DNA of 52,845 bases from CAZNNH01 sp964574335 (GTDB taxonomy: Bacteria; Acidobacteriota; Vicinamibacteria; Fen-336), in assembly GCA_964574335.1 (NCBI GenBank), contig CAZNNH010000025.1, positions 1 to 52,845 on the forward strand, given 5' to 3'. Shown here one piece after another: positions 1 through 6,715 of the stretch. Under the pieces are notes generated by a model. It worked only from the letters and a program-made list of their open reading frames with translations. It was not told where the DNA came from and ran no database searches. Position 1 is the first letter of the stretch. Each line of letters starts with the position of its first letter. The translations under genes were made by a program, and so were the position numbers.

Positions 1-156
1 GCGTGCAACGTGAACCCGCACAGCGAGGCACACAGCGGCTTGTCGTAGGCCAGCGGCTGCGGCCCGAGCGGCGCCAACCCCCTCGACCACTGCGGCCCGG
101 CCGGCGGCACGCAGCCCGACACCGCGGAGGCCTCCAGGTTGTCCTCGGGGTCGCCA
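1..156 (-). pseudogene. IS91-family transposase fragment, cut by window edge
   Basis: This stretch is nearly identical to 4398-4554, which lies inside the larger IS91 remnant, and it is in the same orientation. Read on the minus strand it gives the transposase segment around LAYDKPLCASLCGFTLHA, just before the conserved part that normally reads YVLRPxI. Similarity stops at about 156, where unrelated sequence begins. It is therefore a third broken copy of the same element; its remainder, if any, lies left of the window. Confidence 0.75.
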
Positions 157-378
157 GCGCGTGGAAAGGCCCGCTGCCGGCGGGCCGGCGGTCGGCCTGC
201 TTGTTGAGACGCTTGACACTGGCTCTGAAGCCGTCCAGGAGTTGGCTGGGCGGGCCCTGGTGAGCATGGGGGGACGAGAGGCACAGGAGGGCTACAGGGA
301 CTGGAAACGGGCGAAGGGGGAGTGGTCGGACAAGATGGACGCACTTGCCGCCAAGATCGAACGGTTGCCGATCGTGCC
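157..378 (+). other. Open stretch of unknown origin left of the IS630 element
   Basis: A plus-strand frame starting at ATG 161 stays open up to the IS630 end and reads as a charged, helix-prone peptide (residues around GREAQEGYRDWKRAKGEW). It would be interrupted by the insertion at 379. I do not recognise it. It may be the remnant of a small gene disrupted by the element, or chance coding in GC-rich DNA. Confidence 0.25.
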
Positions 379-1445
379 TAGTGGCCTGTTGCCGAGGAAT
401 CGGCAGCGGCCTCGATCCGCTTGGCCGGGTCTGCGTAGGACCAGCGGATCGGCCGTGGGTTTCGGCTGTATCGACGAATGTAACGCATCAGTTTCCTGGA
501 GAGGTCGGCGGTTGATGTGAAGACGCCACGCTCGATGACGTCGCGCTCGCTCTTGGCGAACCAGATCTCGGCCTGGTTCAGCCAGGACGAGTAGGTAGGC
601 GTGAAGTGGAACCTCACCCGCGGGTGTGCCTCCAGGAACAAGCGAACCTTCTTGGCCTTGTGCGCCGAGAGGTTGTCGAGGATCACGTGGATCTCCCGCC
701 GACGAGGCTGCGTCGCCAGGAGTTCTTCGAGGAAGGAGACCAACTCGGCACTGGTGTGACGCTTCACCGTTTTTCCCTAGACCTGGCCGCTCAATGTATC
801 CAGAGCGGCGTACAGCGAGAGCGTCCCGTGACGGTAGTACTCGAACGCGTGCCGTTCCAGCCGCCCCGGGCTCAAAGGCAAGACCGGGTCGAGGCGGTCC
901 AGGGCCTGGATGTGGCTCTTCTCGTCAAGGCAGAACACGGCCGCGTGCTTCGGTGGGTCCAGGTACTGACCGATAACGTCCGCCGCCTTCTCTTCGAAGT
1001 CGGGCTCGTTCGACGGCATGTAGCGCTCCAGGCAATGCGGCCTGAGCCCCGCCCGAGCCCAGATCTTCGCGACTGTGACGTGCGAGATGCCGAGCTCCCG
1101 CGCCATCTTTCTCGAGGACCACTGCGTCGACCCGTCGGCTGGCGCCTTCTGCGTCATCGCCAGCACGCGCGCCTCCATCCGCGGCGTGATCACCCACGCC
1201 TTCCGACCGGCATATCTCGAGTCCAAGCCCTCCAAACGGTGCGACTGAAACCGTGCCTTCCAGCGAGAGACGTACGTGCTGGAACAGCCGAGCTCCTTCT
1301 CGATCTCGCGGTATGCCTTGCCCGCCGCAAGCATCAGGATGAGCCGCGCTCGGCGCGCGTCCTCGGACCTCCCGCTGCGGGCTCGTACCCTTCGCCCAAG
1401 TTCGCGCCGTTCGGAAGGAGCGACATGCACACGTCCATATCCCAT
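378..1445 (-). pseudogene. IS630-family DDE transposase with one nonsense codon
   Basis: The minus strand encodes an N-terminal helix-turn-helix region (around YREIEKELGCSSTYVSRWKARF) and a DDE catalytic core. The first aspartate is in FCLDEKSHIQALDR, the second in HVILDNLSAHK and the glutamate in WLNQAEIWF. The frame is continuous from 1445 to 378 except for a single TAG at 777-779, so residues before it (…DTLSGQV) and after it (GKTVKRHTSAE…) belong to one ancestral protein of about 355 residues. No frameshift is needed. The stop separates the first Asp from the second Asp and the Glu, so neither half can be catalytic. An annotation as two separate genes would be misleading. Confidence 0.88.
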
Positions 1446-1495
1446 GTAGGGGATACGAAGCCAACCGCTGTCGGTTCCATGCTAACGGATCGCTA
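379..1495. mobile_element. IS630-like insertion sequence with degenerate ends
   Basis: The transposase pseudogene fills almost all of this interval. At the left the sequence reads TAGTGGCCTGTTGCC from 379; at the right the reverse complement ending at 1495 reads TAGCGATCCGTTAGC. These agree at 9 of 15 positions and both begin with TA, the usual IS630/Tc1 target dinucleotide. The left TA lies within the transposase stop codon. The boundaries are my inference from this weak terminal repeat. Confidence 0.5.
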
Positions 1496-1744
1496 GGGAG
1501 CGTCGCGGCGCCCATCTCGGGTTTGAACTCGGGTCTCGCCGACTCGCAGAGGGGGTGACTTCTAGGGGCGACGGAGTTCGCGCTTCCAGGCCGCCAGCTA
1601 CGGCCGGGCCGCGCCGCGCCGCGCCTACGCACCAATGCGCCTGTGCTATGAAGCTGAGGGCTTGGCCTCCGAGATCTATCAGTGGATCCTGCTGAAGGTA
1701 TCCGTCCGGAGAACGACGTCGTTGACCGGACGGATACCAGGCAA
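1496..1744. other. Non-coding scar between IS630 and IS91 remnants
   Basis: No complete gene is visible. One short plus-strand frame around 1580-1740 (residues near YAPMRLCYEAEGLASEIYQW) looks protein-like, but it runs through the palindrome and ends at 1751-1753. The only clear structure is the palindrome listed separately. Confidence 0.35.
1697..1738. repeat. 42-bp near-perfect palindrome
   Basis: The arms are GGTATCCGTCCGG (1697-1709) and its exact complement (1726-1738). The 16-nt centre contains a second perfect palindrome, AACGACGTCGTT (1712-1723). Only two base pairs (AG/GA) interrupt full symmetry. It lies just upstream of the left IS91 C-terminal remnant. It could be a mobile-element end, a recombinase site or a transcription stop; no T-run follows. 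Confidence 0.7.
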
Positions 1745-2157
1745 CACATCATGAGCTGCGCGGCGGGGGTGAGCGGCTCTCCAAGGAGGCCGCGCGGATT
1801 GCCCGCTACCTGGCCGCGGTGGGCGAAGCGACCGAGGTGCCCCACCGCTCGCCGAGCCGGGGTCCGCCGTAGATGGAAGAGCCAGGTGCTCCGTCGCAAG
1901 GTGCTCGGCGACAAGGAAGGCTGGGGCGGCCACGGCGGGGCAGACGACGTGCCGTAGCGGCGAGGGGGTCGCGGGGCTCAGGGCCCGCGAGGTCGCCGTG
2001 GTTTGCGCGTGGGCCGAAACGGGCGCTCGTTGACCGCCCGCGGCTCGGGCTGCATCGCTCTGCCAGGGCGCCATCGGTCGTGGCCAACACCACCGCAGGC
2101 CCCCGAGCGTGGCCGGCGACGGGGGGGTGACGCCCAAACCGCGCTCGTATTGCTTAC
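1745..2157 (+). mobile_element. IS91-family 3' end with transposase C-terminus remnant
   Basis: The plus strand encodes the typical IS91 transposase tail, with ARIARYLAAVGEATEVP at about 1783-1833, then RSPSRGPP and, after a frameshift near 1870, KSQVLRRKVLGD. Bases 1833-2157 are homologous, in inverted orientation, to 3863-4200, so the non-coding 3' flank of the element (the oriIS side in this family) is included. The remainder of the transposase gene is missing from this copy. The homology ends about 9 bp before the stop codon of the neighbouring protease gene. Confidence 0.65.
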
Positions 2158-2165
2158 GCTCCTGC

Positions 2166-3344
2166 TCACGTCTGCTCCCTGCTCGCTTCGTGTTGCTGAC
2201 CTGGAACGGCCTCGCCGCGCTTCCTCGCCGCCCTCGCCTTGAGAATCAGCAGCAGGACACCAAGTAGGAGCAGCAGGAGAACCCCCATCACGACCATGCC
2301 CATGATTACGATCCGAAGAAAGGACACACCGTGGCCCGGGCGCCGCGACGTGGGCGCCGCCCGACGGAAGGCCGAGCCCCAGCGCCACGTTCCATCCTCC
2401 CGGAGGATCTTGAGGTGATCGTCTCGGACGACAAGCCCGAACCTCAGCTCGGAACCCAGGAAGTGCCTGGCCCGCACCCAGACGATCTCGCCGTCCGTCG
2501 ACCAGTCGATGACTGGGTACCCGACGTTCTGCGAGCCCGCCTTGTAGAACGAAATGGACCGCTCGTCGAGCCTCATCTCGTCGGCTGGAATCCAGTCGGG
2601 ATCGTCCTTGATCCTCTGCCACTCCGCCTCGTCGTAGGCCTCCCCCTGCTCCTCGCGCCAAAGCTGCTCCACGTAGGTAGTGTCCACCGTCCACCGTCCG
2701 GCGACGTCGGCAAACCGGGGGAACTGCTCTGCAGCGGCGGCGTCGCCGCGGCAGAAGGTGAGTGTCTCAAACTCGACCCGCCTGGCTTCTTCGGGGTCGT
2801 CCGCAGCGACCAGCACACCGACGACGGCTTCCGTCGACTGCGACAGGATCGGAGCACCACTGCCGCCACCCGCGACAAAGGGCCGTTCGGTACGCAGCGA
2901 CAGGCGCTTCGCTCCTCCTTCTGAGCTGTAGCTTCCGGAGGCGTCGAGCCTGGCTGGTACGCGCTCGCCGGCCGGTCCGAGAACCATGAGCCTCGCTCCT
3001 GTCTCGAGGGTGAAGCCTGGCTCGTGGCGCAGGAACGGAAGAGGAAGGTCCTGGTCCTGCAACCGGATGGCTTGGACGTCACGCTGTCGCCGGACCTGCT
3101 CGGGCTGGAGCAAGATCTCGCTCGGCTCGCCCACAAGCTGGAGGAAGCGTGATGGTGTGGCGCCGTCAAACTGATGAATCGACGCAATGGCCCACAGCTG
3201 TCCTTGGCAGCGAATGAGAAAGCCCGATCCGGCGAGATCCTCGCCGGTCAGCAACTCATAGCTGCTTGCGCTCGTCGGCTGCGGAACAGGCGTGGCAACT
3301 GCCGAGGCCACGGCCAGGACCGCGAGAGCGATGAGAGTCGACAT
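2166..3344 (-). CDS. Membrane-anchored trypsin-like (S1-fold) protein
   Basis: The 392-residue protein has an N-terminal signal peptide (residues 1-18), a trypsin-like domain and a C-terminal hydrophobic helix (about 342-368) followed by a basic tail. A plausible triad is His57 (in AIASIHQF), Asp89 (in RDVQAIRL) and Ser162 (in AGGGSGAP). The serine motif is the G-x-S-G-x-P type, but the histidine motif is far from the usual TAAHC. After the protease domain there is an unassigned region (about 205-330) rich in Trp and acidic residues. The topology predicts a periplasmic domain held by a C-terminal inner-membrane anchor, the reverse of DegS, which is anchored at its N-terminus. The gene lies between two inverted IS91 3' ends. 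Whether it is an active protease is unproven. Confidence 0.7.
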   Translation of the reverse strand: MSTLIALAVLAVASAVATPVPQPTSASSYELLTGEDLAGSGFLIRCQGQLWAIASIHQFDGATPSRFLQLVGEPSEILLQPEQVRRQRDVQAIRLQDQDLPLPFLRHEPGFTLETGARLMVLGPAGERVPARLDASGSYSSEGGAKRLSLRTERPFVAGGGSGAPILSQSTEAVVGVLVAADDPEEARRVEFETLTFCRGDAAAAEQFPRFADVAGRWTVDTTYVEQLWREEQGEAYDEAEWQRIKDDPDWIPADEMRLDERSISFYKAGSQNVGYPVIDWSTDGEIVWVRARHFLGSELRFGLVVRDDHLKILREDGTWRWGSAFRRAAPTSRRPGHGVSFLRIVIMGMVVMGVLLLLLLGVLLLILKARAARKRGEAVPGQQHEASREQT

Positions 3345-3389
3345 GGTTCATCTCCTGCGGCCGCAGCCGCTTCCACCTGGATCCAGAGC

Positions 3390-3640
3390 GCCGTCTCCCA
3401 ATCCCGGCGAGATCGCGGTGTTCCGCGAGACCCTCGAGGTCCACCGCATCCAGCAGCGCCTCGGAGCCATCGGCAGACATGGCTCCATCGCCATCGTCGA
3501 GCGTTTCAATCAAGACCATGAAGCAGAGCCTAGAAGTGCGCCTCTGGCAACCGTTCCTCGGCCAGGATTTGGAGCGACGCCTCGGGTCCGTACTCGAGCA
3601 CTACGCCTTCCACCGCCCCCACACTGTCGGCTCTTACAGT
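3390..3640 (+). pseudogene. DDE integrase-core C-terminal fragment, frameshifted
   Basis: One frame gives QQRLGAIGRHGSIAIVERFN, the hallmark stretch around the catalytic glutamate of rve-type transposases and integrases. After an extra base near 3511-3513 the neighbouring frame continues as KTMKQSLEVRLWQPF and then LEHYAFHRPHT. Joined, they form a normal C-terminal integrase core of about 80 residues. The N-terminal part and the first catalytic aspartates are absent. It lies next to the start of the protease gene on the opposite strand. It is non-functional and of IS481/IS3-like type; the exact family is uncertain. Confidence 0.65.
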
Positions 3641-3862
3641 AGGTGCTTTGACCAGGCCCTATTCAGAAGCATTGACCAGGCGATCCAGGGCCGCGTGACG
3701 TTGGCTTGATATCTCCTTCCTAACGCGGACGCAAGTCGTACGCATCCCGACCGTGCTCAGCGACTGCAGGGGACAGGGTTCCGGGTGTTCCGCTGACGGA
3801 AATCTGTTGGCGGCGGCCTGAGGCTGGGCTTCGAAGGGCCGTCCACAGGTTTGGCCCGGAAC
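3641..3862. other. Non-coding stretch before the IS91 remnant
   Basis: I see no supportable gene, repeat or RNA here. The tetranucleotide GAAC at 3859-3862 directly abuts the homologous 3' end of the IS91 remnant. GAAC is one of the known insertion sites of IS91-type elements on their oriIS side. Confidence 0.35.
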
Positions 3863-4200
3863 GTGGGTAATACGAGAGCGGTTTGGGCGTCAACCCCCGC
3901 CGTCGCCGGCCACGCTCGGGGACCTGCGGTGGTGCTGCGGTGGTGCTGGCCACGCCCGACGGCGCCCTGGCGGGGCGATGCGCCCGGAGCCGCGGGCCGT
4001 GAACTGGCGGTCGTTCCGGCCCACGCGCAACCCACCGCGACCTCGCGGGCCCTGAGCCCCGCTGACCCCCTCGCCGCTACGCTACGTCGTCTGCGCCAGC
4101 GCCATGGCCGCTCCAGCCCTCCTCATCGCCGAGCACCCTGCGGCGGAGCACCTGGCTCTTTCATGTACGGCGGACCGCGGCTCGGCGAGCAGTGGCACGC
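3863..4200 (-). repeat. Right copy of inverted IS91 3'-end repeat
   Basis: Read on the minus strand, this segment aligns almost throughout with the plus-strand segment 1833-2157, with small indels and scattered mismatches. The pair forms long inverted repeats whose inner edges are about 1.7 kb apart, enclosing the protease gene and the integrase fragment. The outer part of each copy codes for the extreme C-terminus of the transposase; the inner part is the element's non-coding end. Confidence 0.8.
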
Positions 4201-5319
4201 TGGTGGCCAGCCGGCATAGCAAAGATAGCGGGTCCATGTCCACCGCCACCGTCCCGTCGCTGTACGCTTTCCTCAAGATGATCCGCACCAGACCGTCCGG
4301 GCGATGCACCAGGCGCTCCTGTCCGATAGTCGGGCGCAGCACGTAGCGCAGCAGCGTCTCTCGCCCCGCCGCGTCGAGCGCCCCGGTTCGAGTGGCCGCG
4401 TGCAACGTGAACCCGCACAGCGAGGCACACAGCGGCTTGTCGTAGGCCAGCGACTGTGGCCCGAGCGGCGCCAACCCCCTCGACCAGTGCGGCCCGGCCC
4501 CCAGGCACGCAGCCCGACACCGCGGAGGCCGCCACGTTGGCCTCGGGATCGCCAGGGATGTCCGGGTCGCCGTCGTCCTCGTCCGGCCGCAGCATTCCCC
4601 TTCGGCACAGGTACCGCTCGAAACGCTTGGGGGTCCTCTCCAGCACGTCGCCCACCTCGCTGGTCTTCAGGTGTCCGAGACTCCACCAGCAGAGCTCGCC
4701 GCCCTCCTCGTACCAGGCGCGGTCGAGAGACACCACGTGCGCGTGAGGGTTGAGCCGCAAGTCAGACGAGGTTTGCTGCAATGCGGTCACCGACCCCGTC
4801 TTCGCCCCCGGCCCACCAGCCCCCGCCGCACGCGCGGCGTAGAGCCCCTGCACCGTCTCCACGATCCGGGTCAGCTTCCCAGCAGCACGCCGTCCTGGCC
4901 CAGTCGCCGACGCCACGGAAACGGGAAGGTCAGTACCCACTGCCGTAGCCCCGTCTCCGGCAGCACCCGCTCCATCAGGTTGGCGGCGGTCGCGTTCATC
5001 CGGCGCCCCAGGCACGACGGGCAGAAGCCCCTGCAACTGAACGCCACCGGCCGACTCTTTCGGCACTCCTCACACCTGAGCCGCGCAACCCTCGGCAGAG
5101 CAAGCCACAACCGAGGCAGGCCTCCAACTACTCCCGGGCGTGCTCGGAGATCCGCACCGCGAGCGCCCCATCGTCGATCGCCCCGTACAGCGTCTCCAGA
5201 TTGTCGCGCACCACCTCGTACAGCACCGTCGTCTCGGGGTGATGCCGCTGGTAGGCCTGATGCGGGGCGAACAGCGAGGCGGCGACCACGACCCGCGCCA
5301 AGGGCGAGGGGCGTGCCAC
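4077..5319 (-). pseudogene. IS91-family Y2 transposase, frameshifted, internally deleted
   Basis: Segments occur in the order expected for an IS91 transposase. The N-terminus comes first (5319-5128, with HQAYQRHHPETTVLYEVVRDN). A Cys-rich zinc-binding region follows (about 5085-4980, with CEECRKSRPVAFSC and CPSCLGRRM), then the block ending in LTFPFPWRRRL, then the HUH-type region (LNPHAHVVSLD, about 4760). The C-terminal block comes last (4474-4210, with YVLRPTIGQERL, SDGTVAVDMDPLSLLCRLA). At least three frame changes separate them, near 5120, 4880 and 4490. After SVP near 4205 the sequence jumps to GPPYMKSQVLRRRVLGD. The section of roughly 150 residues that normally lies between, including the CPRC zinc motif, is missing. 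The protein cannot be functional. Confidence 0.85.
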
Positions 5320-5627
5320 CGCGGGGTGTCTTGGGCCGACCGCTGAAGGCTCAGGCCGTTGCCTGGCCGGCGGCCCGTTCCGCCAGGCTCTCCGATCTCA
5401 GGTGCCTGTCAACCCGAATTGACACGTGAGGCCGTCGCCTCGCGCAAGTCACCGAGCCCGCTACAAACGAGGGGTGGCGATCCTCCTTGACAGCTTCCGG
5501 CTGGGGCTGTGGGGCATCGTGCGTCGACGTCAGCGCCAGGCCGGCCGACCAACACGCGGCCAGGTCCGCGAGATCGGGCGGCTGCCCGGGTGGCGGTGGT
5601 GAGGTGGGGCTGATGGGTCCCGGCGAC
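5320..5627. other. Region upstream of the IS91 transposase, no gene seen
   Basis: This 308-bp stretch holds no convincing coding region. A short inverted repeat is listed separately at 5407-5424. A plus-strand frame at about 5490-5600 (LLDSFRLGLWGIVRRRQRQAG) has no start signal and no recognisable family. The 5' (ter) end of the IS91 element should lie here, but I cannot fix its position. Confidence 0.3.
5407..5424. repeat. Short inverted repeat TGTCAA-N6-TTGACA
   Basis: TGTCAA at 5407-5412 is matched by TTGACA at 5419-5424 around a 6-nt centre. It lies about 90 bp upstream of the first transposase codons, where the terminal hairpin or the transposase promoter of the element might be expected. 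The TTGACA arm also matches a -35 box, but no good -10 box follows at 16-18 nt. Confidence 0.4.
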
Positions 5628-5975
5628 CTACGCCGAGACGCTGAGCGACTCCAGCCGCTCCAGGGTGTCCGGGTAGCGCCGGACGAGCCAGATCAGGGCC
5701 GTGGCTTGCTCGTTGGGCTTGCTGCGGCCTTGCTCCCAGCGCTCCAGCGTGCGCGGGTTCACGCCGAGCTTGAAAGCGAACACCTGCCGCGACATGTGGA
5801 GGGCTTCGCGGGTCTCGCGAACGACTTCAGGCGCGAGCTCGGGCAGCGAGATCGGCTCCACGCGGTGCGTCCGAAGCGTGAGGCGGCCTTCGCGGTGCTC
5901 GCGCATCGCGTCGACACCTGCCATGAGCTCGTGGAAGAGGCTCCGCTTGGCCGCCGGCTTCTTGGTCTTCGGCAT
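5628..5975 (-). CDS. HigA-type helix-turn-helix antitoxin
   Basis: The 115-residue protein has a basic N-terminus and a C-terminal XRE-like HTH (about residues 50-100, with MSRQVFAFKLGVNPRTLERWEQGRSKPNEQ in two adjoining parts). The layout and size match HigA/MqsA-like antitoxins, which neutralise the toxin by binding it and repress their own operon. It lies 3 bp downstream of the toxin gene on the same strand, the toxin-first order typical of higBA. It probably recognises the palindrome in the shared promoter. Confidence 0.85.
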   Translation of the reverse strand: MPKTKKPAAKRSLFHELMAGVDAMREHREGRLTLRTHRVEPISLPELAPEVVRETREALHMSRQVFAFKLGVNPRTLERWEQGRSKPNEQATALIWLVRRYPDTLERLESLSVSA

Positions 5976-5978
5976 AGG

Positions 5979-6341
5979 CTACCTCCTCCGCCGGACCGGG
6001 CGCTTGGCCCGTTGCCGTTTCTCCTCGTCCGCCGCCGCCTTCAGGAGCCGCCTCTCGCCCGCCGTCAGATCCATCGCTTCGTCCTTGCCGTAGAGCGTGA
6101 CGAACCAGATCAGGTCGTCCTGCAGGAACAAGTAGTAGATGATCCGCAGGCCGCCTCGTCGTCCCTGCCCGCGTCTCGGGTGACCCCAGCGGACTTTGCG
6201 GAAGCCACCCGTACCTGGGATGACGTCGCCTGCCTCCGGGTTCCTGGCCAAGAAGAGCTGCAGCTCGGCGTAGTCGCCGTCGGTCAGGTACTCGGGCAGG
6301 AGCTGGGTGAAGAGCGGCGCCTCGACGAACTCCACGCTCAC
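5979..6341 (-). CDS. HigB/RelE-family toxin
   Basis: The 120-residue product carries the RelE/HigB signature: GDVIPGTGGFRKVRWG, a basic stretch (RRGQGRRGG), then LRIIYYLFLQDDLIWFVTLYGKDEAMDLT and a basic helical C-terminus. These toxins cleave mRNA at the ribosome. The open frame extends far upstream, but homology starts at about VEFVEAPLF. I chose GTG at 6341; GTG at 6335 is the alternative. Both lie 4-10 bp after the -10 box, so the transcript would be leaderless or nearly so. No Shine-Dalgarno sequence is visible. The gene is followed at 3 bp by the antitoxin gene. Confidence 0.82.
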   Translation of the reverse strand: MSVEFVEAPLFTQLLPEYLTDGDYAELQLFLARNPEAGDVIPGTGGFRKVRWGHPRRGQGRRGGLRIIYYLFLQDDLIWFVTLYGKDEAMDLTAGERRLLKAAADEEKRQRAKRPVRRRR

Positions 6342-6344
6342 TTC

Positions 6345-6373
6345 AACATACGCAACTTGCGTATGTTTGTCAA
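6345..6373 (-). promoter_or_regulatory. Toxin-antitoxin promoter with operator palindrome
   Basis: On the minus strand a consensus TTGACA (6373-6368) is followed by a 17-nt spacer and TATGTT (6350-6345). The spacer plus the -10 box are exactly a 23-bp perfect palindrome (6345-6367): arm AACATACGCAA, one central base, complementary arm. A repressor dimer bound there would block polymerase directly. This fits autoregulation by the HTH antitoxin encoded in the operon. Confidence 0.85.
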
Positions 6374-6715
6374 GGGGCGCGGCTGACGTTCGATCATCCG
6401 GCCGATGCCGTGGGCGCAGCGTCTCGGGTTCGTGCTCGAGGAGTACGAGGGGATGAAGGCGCGCGCTGCGGCGCGCCGTTCGCGGCACCTGAACCCTGGA
6501 CCGGAGCCGCTCGTTACCGGGCTCGACCGCCTGTTCCCTGAACCGACCGCTCATTCCCCAGAACGACCGTCTGTTCCCGCCCACGGGGCGTCGACAGGGT
6601 CGTACGCAAGACGTCATGTGGTAGCCTCCGCTCAGGCTGACGGAGCCCTGCCCAACCGGACGATCATGCGGAATGCCGAACGGCCTCAGGGCCGTGGATC
6701 TCAGGGGGGTGGAGG
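6374..6715. other. Intergenic region with short tandem repeat
   Basis: No gene is supported in these 342 bp. A plus-strand frame near 6405 (MPWAQRLGFVLEEYEGMKARA) has no recognisable family. The stretch includes the three-unit repeat listed at 6524-6583. The GH2 ribosome-binding site is GGGGTGGAGG just before 6716. Confidence 0.4.
6524..6583. repeat. Three 20-bp tandem units, CGACCGnCTnTTCCC-type
   Basis: Three consecutive 20-bp units begin at 6524, 6544 and 6564. They share CGACCG at the start and TTCCC at positions 11-15, and differ elsewhere. The repeat is non-coding and lies between the toxin promoter and the glycosidase gene. It could be a small tandem protein-binding site or a degenerate REP-like unit. 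Confidence 0.55.

Noticed and set aside
777..779. Programmed read-through of the IS630 TAG
   Set aside because: No read-through or frameshift signal was noticed around the stop, and the element ends are degenerate, so simple inactivation is the more economical reading.
3256..3519. 87-residue minus-strand frame upstream of the protease
   Set aside because: It overlaps the protease start in another frame and lies opposite the integrase fragment, with no motif of its own.
5487..6386. 299-residue plus-strand frame
   Set aside because: It is antisense to the toxin-antitoxin pair, which has clear family motifs and a promoter on the minus strand.
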